Position numbers and translations under genes: made by a program. Below, piece after piece: positions 6,537-16,610 of a stretch of 21,376 bases of DNA. The stretch is from the NCBI GenBank assembly GCA_039934475.1, contig JBDTMC010000082.1, positions 1 through 21,376 of the forward strand. The letters are read 5' to 3'. Under the pieces are notes generated by a model. It saw nothing but the letters and a program-made list of their open reading frames with translations, was not told the origin of the DNA and did not search any database. The stretch comes from JBDTMC01 sp039934475 (GTDB lineage: Bacteria > Acidobacteriota > Terriglobia > Bryobacterales > Bryobacteraceae). The number at the start of each line of letters is the position of its first letter. The stretch's first letter is position 1.

Positions 6537-6735
6537 TTGGGCGTGAACACGATTTTGCCGTTCTCGACGCCTGCCTCCACCAGATCCGCCGATTTCGACA
6601 CGGGCCAGTTCGCGCACATGCTGCGGGATTACAATCTGGAACCTGTTCTTGACAGTGACGATACCCATACAAATTGATTCCCTCCACCAGTTTAACTGGT
6701 GAACAGTACAACTCGACACGCCTTCCGTCAAGCTT
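6537..6735 (-). pseudogene. AbrB-type antitoxin locus, remnant copy 2 (frameshifted)
   Basis: The ATG at 6666-6668 is preceded by GGTGGAGGG and opens MGIVTVKNRFQIVIPQHVRE, nearly identical to the intact copy at 7579-7851. One extra base after the EIGG codons shifts the frame. The lost reading continues in another frame as DLVEAGVENGKIVFTPK and then homology ends at 6537, before the C-terminal half. About 65 bases of shared leader (6669-6735) are retained. Nucleotide identity with the intact copy is high over the coding part, which points to a recent duplication. Confidence 0.85.
6685..6701. promoter_or_regulatory. 17-bp palindrome in antitoxin leader (candidate operator)
   Basis: CACCAGTT-T-AACTGGTG is a palindrome broken only at its central base, lying 17 bases upstream of the ATG of antitoxin copy 2. 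The corresponding leaders of copies 1 and 3 keep the TTAACTG half but are less symmetric. AbrB/MazE-type antitoxins usually repress their own promoters, so this is a reasonable operator candidate by inference. Confidence 0.4.
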
Positions 6736-6766
6736 GCGTCCAGGGGGGGGCGGGGCGGGCCGCATC

Positions 6767-6909
6767 TTGAATTTCCGCCACGTCGGCCGCACCGTTGCCC
6801 AACTCGCCCACCAGGGCCCGTGCCCCTCGAACAGATTCAAATATCCCTCAGCCATGCCTCCATCCAAAGCACCGAACGCTACAGGAGAGTAGCCAAAATC
6901 GTCACCGAC
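6767..6909 (+). pseudogene. Tyrosine recombinase (phage-type integrase), C-terminal remnant
   Basis: Two adjacent frames together give the catalytic C-terminus of a tyrosine recombinase. The first (6767-6817) reads RHVGRTVAQLAHQG, matching the HxLRRT-x-A-x-L segment. The second (from 6820) reads VPLEQIQISLSHASIQSTERY, matching LEQIQxLLGHxSIQTTERY with the Tyr nucleophile. One frameshift lies near 6818, the GH is SH, and the N-terminal three quarters are missing. An 8-base G run sits just upstream (6743-6750). It is a dead fragment of a mobile element or an integron/phage-type integrase. Confidence 0.8.
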
Positions 6910-7022
6910 GCCCCTTGCGATTACCTCAGGATCGGCGCCCTCGATAAAAGATTTTCGGTTTCACCATCGAACTCATCAAACAGGCGAACGGCAAATTTGC
7001 GGCAACAACAAGGAGAGAATGT

Positions 7023-7427
7023 ATGGATCGCTTAGACGAACTCAAATCAAAGTATCAGTCGGTGCTGAACCTGATCCAGCAGAAGGGCGTTCGACTCGCT
7101 CATCTGCATGTGCAGGATAACAAGCTCTATATCCAAGGGGCGGCTCCGTCGGAGGTCATCAAGAACGCCGTCTGGGATCAGATCAAGTCGGTCGATGCGG
7201 GCTACGGCGATCTCAGTTGCGACTTGACGGTGGACGCGAGCCTCGCTCCTCCGGCCGCGCAGGTTCGCACCTACACCGTCAAAGCAGGGGACTCGTTGTG
7301 GAAGATCGCCCAAGGGTTCTATGGCAACGGCACGCAATTTCCCAAGATCATCGCGGGAAATCCTGGCAGGCTGAAGGATGAGAAAACGGTGATCCATCCG
7401 GGTGACGTGCTGAATGTTCCCGAATAG
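7023..7427 (+). CDS. BON and LysM domain peptidoglycan-binding protein
   Basis: A protein of 134 residues with a strong ribosome site (AGGAGA at 7011-7016). Residues about 15-70 form a BON-like domain (VLNLIQQKGVRLAHLHVQ, then YIQGAAPSEVIKNAVWDQIK). Residues about 80-133 form a LysM domain (RTYTVKAGDSLWKIAQGFYG, then FPKIIAGNPGRLKDEKTVIH, then PGDVLNVPE). This is the LysM/BON (YgaU/Kbp-like) architecture; the E. coli member binds potassium and the LysM domain is associated with peptidoglycan. There is no signal peptide, as in Kbp. It looks intact among broken neighbours. Confidence 0.9.
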   Translation: MDRLDELKSKYQSVLNLIQQKGVRLAHLHVQDNKLYIQGAAPSEVIKNAVWDQIKSVDAGYGDLSCDLTVDASLAPPAAQVRTYTVKAGDSLWKIAQGFYGNGTQFPKIIAGNPGRLKDEKTVIHPGDVLNVPE

Positions 7428-7578
7428 GAGTGGCGCCGATGAGATTTGGGGGGGCGCGGAGCAGGAAAGCCGAGGGAAAGGGAACGGGTCGCGGATAACG
7501 CCCGGCCACCCTCTCGTCCCGGCCAAGCCTATTATAGAGGGGGCTCCCGCCGCTCTATCAGGCTTCTAAACCGCAGTC

Positions 7579-7851
7579 TCACTGCCGGCGCTTTTTGACG
7601 GGGCGTTTGGCGCGTGACTCCAACGCGGCGATGGCGTCCGCCGCCCTACTGTAAGGCCCGTGAGTCCTTCCGGCGCGAGCGTCCTCCAGTCCCTCGGCGA
7701 TATGCCGGTCCACCAGGCTCTTGGGCGTGAACACGATTTTACCGTTCTCGACGCCTGCCTCCAGCAGATCGCCGATTTCGACACGGGCCAGTTCGCGCAC
7801 ATGCTGCGGAATGACTATCTGGAACTTGTTCTTGACGGTGACGATATCCAC
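7579..7851 (-). CDS. AbrB/MazE/SpoVT-family antitoxin, intact copy 3
   Basis: A protein of 90 residues. The N-terminal swapped-hairpin DNA-binding domain reads MDIVTVKNKFQIVIPQHVRE, then LARVEIGDLLEAGVENGKIVFTPK (about residues 1-44). The C-terminal tail (VDRHIAEGLEDARAGRTHGP, then YSRAADAIAALESRAK) is of the kind that contacts a RelE/ParE- or PIN-type toxin. I placed the start at GTG 7849-7851, not the upstream TTG at 7872. The two degenerate copies have ATG at exactly this codon, and GGAGGG lies ten bases before it. No toxin gene follows on the minus strand (the next 150 bases encode nothing), so it is an orphan here. It probably represses its own leader. Confidence 0.85.
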   Translation of the reverse strand: MDIVTVKNKFQIVIPQHVRELARVEIGDLLEAGVENGKIVFTPKSLVDRHIAEGLEDARAGRTHGPYSRAADAIAALESRAKRPVKKRRQ

Positions 7852-8251
7852 GGACTTGATTCCCTCCACCAATTAACTGTTGAGCAATACAACTTAAGAT
7901 CGCCTTCCGTCAAGCGTACCTTATACACAAGTGAAAGTGCTTTTTCTCACTCCCGAGAAGAACCGGACCAGCGAATTCGACGAACGAGTCGAATGCCCTT
8001 CGCCGCAGGTTAGCGCGCCTCATGAATTGGACGCTCCGACGCACCTCAAATAGCTGACGCATATAATCATGTGCGTGCCGCCTCGTTGGCTTGTAGCCGC
8101 GGAAAGCTGACCAGATGGCGCAGGCTCTACCCTTGCCTCCGCTACGCCGTCATCGCCATACACCAGCGTCGGAGGCGCCTAAGCGATTCAGTCTTCCTGT
8201 CGAATTACTTCCTCTTTTCAATGACGTTTTGCGTTACGATGCCTCTTATAC
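7852..8251. other. Intergenic region: antitoxin leader and a hairpin
   Basis: About 7852-7916 is the leader shared with the two antitoxin remnants. On the minus strand it holds TTGACG (about 7908-7913) and, 16 bases later, TGTATT as a weak candidate promoter. ATTCGAC (7975-7981) and GTCGAAT (7988-7994) form a perfect 7-bp stem over six bases with no T-run. I see no gene in the remainder up to the start of the winged-helix gene. Confidence 0.5.
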
Positions 8252-9081
8252 ATGGATTTGCAGCGACGGGATGAATTCAAGCAAAGACTCTATGAACTTA
8301 CACCCATTGATGGAAAAGCGATGGGCAACGCCAGTCTTCGTGAAGCGCTACAACTCTCTTTTCCCGGCGAACAGTTCACGCTGGACGACTATTGGGATTT
8401 GCGAAATTCCCTGATTACCGAAAGCAAACTGGAGAAAGGGCGCGGGCAGGGGGGGCGGTACGGCGAGTTCTTACGGTCACTGACCCCGTCACTGTGCTGG
8501 TATCGGGCGACGTCGTCGCCGGAATGCCTGTGGCGGTCGCTGCCGTTCAAGTTGTCGTGGCCGAAACGTCCCCTTATGAGCCGTTCCAGAAGTGCGTGCA
8601 GACAGGGTACGTACCCGATAATTTCCTGAAGCCCTGGATATGCGAAATAACTGCGTTCCAGGGGAGGCGGAACACCGGGGGGCCATGGACACGCCCGGAC
8701 GTGACGCTGATTGCAATCCAGACTTTTGCTTACGTACCGAACAAGCTGTTTGAGGTCATTACATTCGAAATCAAACCGAACCTTGAAACTGCGATGGAGG
8801 GAGTATACGAGTGCGCGGCTCACTCCGCGTTCGCTCACCGCAGCTACCTCGCTCTCCCGGACTCCGATGAATACGAGGATAACCCCCTGTACGACAGAAT
8901 TGCAGTTGAATGCGAGCGCTTTGGACTGGGCTTGATTGTTTTCGAAAAGGTGGAGAACTGGGACACGTACACCTTCCATGTTACCGCCAAGCGGAACAAT
9001 CCAGACCCCCGCGCAGTGAACGATTTCATCAAGGGGCAGATTAGTGAGAAAAGCCGCGAAGAGATTCAGTGCTGGCGATGA
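8252..9081 (+). pseudogene. Winged-helix / PD-(D/E)XK-like protein, frameshifted at a G tract
   Basis: Two overlapping frames make one gene. The first, from ATG 8252, encodes a winged-helix-like N-terminus: MDLQRRDEFKQRLYELTPID, then FTLDDYWDLRNSLITESKLEKGRGQGG (about residues 1-67). The second continues as AVRRVLTVTDPVTVLVSGDV to a C-terminal domain with RPDVTLIAIQTF, then KLFEVITFEIKP, then MEGVYECAAHSAFAHRSYLAL. The D...E-x-K pattern and the following helix resemble a PD-(D/E)XK nuclease core. The frames join at the seven-G run 8449-8455; one more G would give 276 residues uninterrupted. Either a sequencing error, a real mutation or slippage could explain it. It is convergent with an Mrr-like nuclease. 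The exact family is not identified. Confidence 0.65.
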
Positions 9082-9094
9082 TTGTGTCGAGCAC

Positions 9095-9115
9095 ACTAGC
9101 TGGAGAACGGCTAGT
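9095..9115. terminator. Weak hairpin between convergent genes
   Basis: ACTAGC (9095-9100) pairs with GCTAGT (9110-9115) over a nine-base loop. It sits exactly between the stops of the convergent genes at 9081 and 9116. There is no T-run, so function as a terminator is uncertain. Confidence 0.3.
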
Positions 9116-9550
9116 TCATGAAGTCGGCTTATAGAAGGGGTTGCGGTCTGTTTTAGCCCGGTGAATCTTCTCCTTGAAGAACGTCTTCAAGTCGCCTTCG
9201 CTGTCGACAATCTGAATGATTTCTTGTAGCTCTGTTAGCACGAAAATCTTCTGCACTAGTCCGGCTTTCGCGTCTTCGATAGCGGCAGATGAAAACCCGG
9301 AATACGAGATAAAGATGCCGCCCACGTCTCCGCGACCATAGACACTGACGAGGTGTGGCGCAATCTGCTGTCGGCCAATCGCCGCGTCCCACCACTTCAT
9401 CTCGACCAGGTACAGCATTCCGTCGATTTCCACTGCGCCGTCAATTTGCTCGACGATTCCCTGGCCTTCGCCACCCTTGATGGTGAACGCTTCGCGCACG
9501 AGAAATCCCGCGAATTGGTGCCCGCTCGCACCAAGATCAATAGGTTCCAA
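9116..9550 (-). CDS. Mrr-like restriction endonuclease domain protein, probably 5'-truncated
   Basis: The frame encodes the catalytic core of an Mrr-type (PF04471-like) nuclease: LVREAFTIKGGEGQG, then VEQIDGAVEIDGMLYLVEMK (the Asp ... Glu-x-Lys signature), then GIFISYSGFSSAAIEDAKAG, ending KTDRNPFYKP. Proteins with this core normally have a long N-terminal region before 'LVREAF'. Here only about 15 residues precede it, the only start is TTG 9548-9550, and an in-frame stop lies about 37 bases further up. The 5' part was probably deleted, leaving the Uma2 gene 54 bases upstream on the same strand. Mrr proteins cut modified DNA in type IV restriction. The fragment keeps its active-site motif but may be inactive. 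Confidence 0.75.
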   Translation of the reverse strand: MEPIDLGASGHQFAGFLVREAFTIKGGEGQGIVEQIDGAVEIDGMLYLVEMKWWDAAIGRQQIAPHLVSVYGRGDVGGIFISYSGFSSAAIEDAKAGLVQKIFVLTELQEIIQIVDSEGDLKTFFKEKIHRAKTDRNPFYKPTS

Positions 9551-9604
9551 GTCAGGATCGCGAATCGCGTGCCGTGATGACTTTCGCTAGCGGCTTCCGC
9601 TTCC

Positions 9605-10111
9605 TCAGGCGAAAAGGTCCGCCAGACGCACCCGAATCTCAGGCCCAACGGTGCTCAGCGAGTCACTACACGTTTCTCGCCCACCACTGGTGTACACATA
9701 GCCCAGCTTCAACCGCGGATCGATCACCCATACGAACGGAACGCCAAACGATAAATAGTCGTCGATCTTCTCCTCAACATCCGAGGCCCGATCAGTACGC
9801 GATAGAATTTCAATCGCCAGAAAAGGAGGAGTGGTGAACACCTGCTCCTCCGGTTCCACACCAACACAGGCGCAAACATCCGGCACGCGGAACCGGTTCG
9901 CCTTCACCTGCACCCGTTGCTCCGGGAAACAATACACGTCCGCAATCTTGTCCAGAAGCACAATCAGACGGCGTTGCAGCCGGCTGTGGTCCTTCTCGCC
10001 CATGTTTCGCTCCACAACGACGCCGTCCACATACTCACGGTCGCCATCTTCGAAAGAGGTGGCCAAATATTCCTCGACGGCGATCCGTCGTAGCGCGACT
10101 TCCGGCGACAT
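9605..10111 (-). CDS. Uma2-family (DUF820) endonuclease-fold protein
   Basis: A protein of 168 residues from ATG 10109-10111, with GGTGGTAAGG directly upstream; the frame is open to 10174 but lacks a better start. The family pattern is clear: VEEYLATSFEDGDREYVDGV, then RVPDVCACVG (Asp of the PD-(D/E)XK fold), then PPFLAIEILSRTDRASDVEEK (E-x-L replaces the usual E-x-K in this family), then DDYLSFGVPFVWVIDP. Uma2 proteins are very abundant in cyanobacteria and acidobacteria and their role is unsettled; a DNA-cleavage function is inferred from the fold. It is complete and in normal length range. Confidence 0.9.
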   Translation of the reverse strand: MSPEVALRRIAVEEYLATSFEDGDREYVDGVVVERNMGEKDHSRLQRRLIVLLDKIADVYCFPEQRVQVKANRFRVPDVCACVGVEPEEQVFTTPPFLAIEILSRTDRASDVEEKIDDYLSFGVPFVWVIDPRLKLGYVYTSGGRETCSDSLSTVGPEIRVRLADLFA

Positions 10112-10516
10112 CCTTACCACCTTTCCCAACCAACACTTTATCATCGTCAGTACCTCGTCCGCGGCGCCGTTCACCGTCGGCGAAGAAACATTTCCTCCTT
10201 CTTTTTAATCACTTACAGCCTTCCAAGCTCGAAATCCCCTCCCCCCATGCTCTAATCAACACGGTTGTGGCGTACTACGCGCCGCCGCCAAACGCTGGTC
10301 GTTGCAACAGGTTTCAACACTTTCAACACCCAGCTGGTTCTTTGAAATCCCGGCAACCGATTGAGCCTAATCGGCTTAACACATCTTGACGTTTTCGTCC
10401 TTTCAACACTTCAACACGATTTTTGGTTGAAAGTGCGCCATTCAAACCGCCCATTGCGCCTCCCTCCCCTGGCATGGTGAAATAGTTAGTTACACCACCC
10501 CCTACAGGAGAGGCAT
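10112..10516. other. Intergenic region upstream of carA with TTTCAACAC repeats
   Basis: About 400 bases without a gene. TTTCAACAC occurs in tandem at 10312-10320 and 10321-10329, again at 10401-10409, and nearly again (TTCAACAC) at 10410-10417. The reverse-complement core GTTGAAA follows at 10426-10432. CCGATT...AATCGG forms a small inverted repeat around 10358-10375. These sit 100-200 bases before carA and are the most likely place for its control region. No clear -35/-10 pair or PyrR-type attenuator could be read. Confidence 0.5.
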
Positions 10517-11659
10517 TTGGATCAAGCAATTCTGGCCCTGGAGGACGGGAGCGTCTTCGAGGGCAGAAGCTTTGGTGCGCTCACGCACCGGCACGGTGAA
10601 GTAGTCTTCAATACCTCCATTACCGGCTATCAGGAAATCTTCACGGATCCTTCCTATGCCGGTCAAATCGTCGTTCTTACCTACCCTCAAATCGGGAACT
10701 ACGGCGCCAACCAGCAGGACAACGAATCCGGACGCCCCTTCATTGAAGGCCTCGTCGTCCGCGAGTTCTCCCCGCTGGCCAGCAACTGGCGCTCCGATGA
10801 ACAGGCGGAACACTTCCTCGCCAAGAGCGACATCCCGGTCATCGCCGGAGTCGATACCCGCGCCCTCGTCCGCCATCTGCGCACCCGCGGCGTCATGCGC
10901 GGCGTCCTCGCCGCCGGACCCTCCCTTGATGGCAAGGCGCTCGTCGAAGAGGCGCGCCAGTCGCCCTCCATGGCAGGCCTCGAACTGGCCACCCGTGTCA
11001 GCGCCACCGCCCCCTATGAATGGACTGCCGGAGTGGATGCCTGCTCCCCCTCCCAGCATCTGCAACCCTGGCCGGAAAAAAGGTTCCACGTGGTCGCCTT
11101 CGACTACGGCATCAAGCGCAACATCCTCCGCCGACTCGTCCATACCGGCTGCCGCGTCACCGTCGTCCCCGCCGGAACCTCCGCTGACGACGTCCTCGCG
11201 CTCAACCCCGACGGAGTCTTCCTCTCCAACGGTCCCGGCGACCCCGAGCCTCTCGAATTCCAAGCCGCCCAGGTCCGCAAACTCATCGGTAAGAAGCCCA
11301 TCTTCGGCATCTGCCTAGGCCAGCAGATCCTCGGCCTCGCCCTTGGCGGCCGCACCTACAAATTGAAGTTCGGACACCGCGGCGGCAACCACCCCGTGCT
11401 GAACAAGATCACCAACCGCGTTGAGATCACCAGCCACAATCATGGCTTCACCGTCGATCCCGATTCACTCAATGCGTCCGACGTCGAACTCACCCACATC
11501 AACTTGAACGACGAAACTCTCGAAGGCTTCCGCCACCGCAACTACCCCGTCTTCAGCGTCCAATATCACCCTGAGGCGGCGCCCGGTCCGCACGATTCGC
11601 TGTACCTCTTCGATGACTTCATCAAGCTCATGACCGAAGCCAAGGGAGGCGCCCGTTAG
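10517..11659 (+). CDS. carA: Carbamoyl-phosphate synthase small (glutaminase) subunit
   Basis: A protein of 380 residues, normal for CarA. It hydrolyses glutamine and passes ammonia to CarB for synthesis of carbamoyl phosphate, which feeds pyrimidine and arginine synthesis in the cytoplasm. The N-terminal CarA domain has AILALEDGSVFEGRSFGA, then GEVVFNTSITGYQEIFTDPS. The class I glutamine amidotransferase domain has GVFLSNGPGDPEPL, the nucleophile Cys266 in FGICLGQQILGLALGG, and the catalytic His351 and Glu353 in VQYHPEAAPGPHDS. The start is TTG 10517 with AGGAGAGG at 10506-10513; no in-frame ATG fits the N-terminus. Its TAG is followed immediately by the ATG of carB, so the two are co-translated. 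Confidence 0.97.
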   Translation: MDQAILALEDGSVFEGRSFGALTHRHGEVVFNTSITGYQEIFTDPSYAGQIVVLTYPQIGNYGANQQDNESGRPFIEGLVVREFSPLASNWRSDEQAEHFLAKSDIPVIAGVDTRALVRHLRTRGVMRGVLAAGPSLDGKALVEEARQSPSMAGLELATRVSATAPYEWTAGVDACSPSQHLQPWPEKRFHVVAFDYGIKRNILRRLVHTGCRVTVVPAGTSADDVLALNPDGVFLSNGPGDPEPLEFQAAQVRKLIGKKPIFGICLGQQILGLALGGRTYKLKFGHRGGNHPVLNKITNRVEITSHNHGFTVDPDSLNASDVELTHINLNDETLEGFRHRNYPVFSVQYHPEAAPGPHDSLYLFDDFIKLMTEAKGGAR

Positions 11660-14879
<3,220 letters not shown>

Positions 14880-14899
<20 letters not shown>

Positions 14900-16610
14900 T
14901 GTGGTTGTTCTTATCGGGTAGGGGCGCGCCGTTGTACGTCCCGTTCACCATCGTCCGGCTAAACGACGTGTAAAGGTGGCTTTGCCCTGCCACGCCGGTG
15001 CCGCGGACGATGGCCCCGAGGTGGAAGTCGTTCATGTCCAAATGCAAACGGCCCGGCGCCAGATCCATAGGAGCCGGGAACTGTGTGAGCGGCATCTGCG
15101 GCCCCAGCACCGTGCTGCCGGGCGCGATCTGATTCATCACCACATTCACTCGATGATGGAAGGGATCGCCGGCGGTCGTGTAGTAGACCAAGTTCGACGT
15201 CCCCGTGGAACGGTCAACCGCGATCGAAGGGTAGAAATGATGCCCGGATGCGGCATCGGCGGCCACCGGCGCGGACCAACTTTGACCGCCATCGGCCGAG
15301 ACAACCATCTTCACTTGGGTATTCAGACACAGCGTCGGCTGCGGACTTGGTGGCGGCGGAGGAGTATACGGAGTCCGGCAGTCGTCGTATACGAGGAAGG
15401 TCGTGTACGCGCCGTTGGACTCGAGGCGGTTGCCATGTTTCGGGAACGTGCCGGTCACAAAGAGATCAATCCCTTTGATGGGCGTCGTGAGTTCGAACTG
15501 GCTCGGCGTAGGCAAGGGATTCTGAATGGTGACCGCAGTGGAAGCCGTAGCGCAGACTGGCGGATTCGGCGCCCCCACCGGAGTGCAGGTCACAAAACCC
15601 ACGGCTTGTGAAATTCCCGTCCCGTTGGTCGCGCCGAGGTAGGAGATGGTGATTACGCCATCCTGGCGAACCCGCACAAAAGGCGCCGTACCGGAGGACG
15701 ACAAGGTCACCAGCGGGCTGCAACGCAGCGTCGCATTTGTACATGCCGTGACGGCAATGGCGAACGCTCCGGCGCTGGCGATATAGGTGTTCGCGGCCAC
15801 GTAGAGGTCACCCGCTCCGGTGCCCGACACACGCTCGTCGACTGCCAGCGTAAACTCCGAGCTGTAGTAGGGCTGCGGCACCGGATTCAAAAGCACCGGC
15901 GGCGTCTGTGCCCAGCAGGATTCCGCCTGTGTCTCCAGGTGCGTACCGGCGGGACAGTTGGTGGGGTTGTGCAGGTTGGCGGCGGAGGCGCGGAAGAGGC
16001 CGATTCCGGCGGCCGGACCGAAGCGCACATCAGCCATGAAGAAGGCTCCGCGAACAGGGTCCGCTACGACAGCCGCGTCGCCCACTCCGAGAACGGGAGC
16101 GCCATGGAACAGGATCGCCGGCAAACCGCCTTCAAACTGCACGCTGCAATCGGGGGACCCTGCGCGGTGGACGTAGTAGCCGCTGATGCTGTTGTCCCAC
16201 GTCGCGCTGGCGAAGGTCCCGCGGAAGTCATTGGCCGTTTGCACAACCAAGTCATTGCCTGGCCCGCTGCCGTTGAGGATGAAGTCCGCCGACGCGTTCT
16301 GCTGCGGCGCGGCTCCCGCTCTCTGCTCGAGATTGAAACGAGCACCAGAGTTCCCCGTGCACGGCGTGGCCGCAGGCTGCGCATCGGGTGGAGCGCTGGC
16401 TGTGTATGCGCGCCAGCGGGTTCGAGCGGCGGTGAGCGCGGCCGCGGATGGTTCTCCGAAAGCGCCGTTCATCGATCGGGACAAGGGATGTCCCGACACC
16501 TCAAGAAGGCTCCTACCTTCTTCCGACACGAGGTAGCGCGCCGTAGCGGAAGGCGGCAACTTCTGGCCGTGGAGCGCCAGCGCACAAAGGAACAGCGCCA
16601 ACCTTCTCAT
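14880..16610 (-). CDS. Secreted sialidase-like beta-propeller protein B
   Basis: A protein of 576 residues beginning with a signal peptide (MRRLALFLCALALHGQ). The body resembles sialidase-fold propellers: an Asp-box is visible in VVSADGGQSWSAPV, with repeated 'FPSIAVD/LAVDERVSGTGAGDLYVAA' and 'PFVRVRQDGVITISYLG' blades. I see no sialidase RIP motif or Arg triad, so glycosidase activity is not supported. It is a paralogue of the upstream gene (for example AAVVADPVRGAFFMADVRFGP here against PVVVADPARHAFFIADLRLGP there), with an extra segment of about 75 residues after the signal peptide. Its ATG overlaps the upstream stop (ATGA, 16607-16610), indicating translational coupling. The stop lies inside the end of carB on the other strand. 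Confidence 0.7.

Noticed and set aside
6523..6867. N-terminal extension of the membrane protein
   Set aside because: It reads through the antitoxin remnant in the wrong frame and through the antisense of the recombinase remnant; the translation is Arg/Pro-rich noise.
7500..7560. TAGAG...CTCTA inverted repeat between the LysM gene and the antitoxin
   Set aside because: Only five paired bases and no T-run; not enough to call a terminator.
7428..7578. Search for a toxin partner downstream of the intact antitoxin
   Set aside because: A GTGA-overlapping frame exists but stops after about 16 codons and has no RelE, ParE or PIN features.
8071..8414. Two short plus-strand frames before and across the start of the winged-helix gene
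   Set aside because: Arg/Pro/Leu-rich translations without motifs or ribosome sites; they are alternative frames of intergenic DNA and of the real gene.
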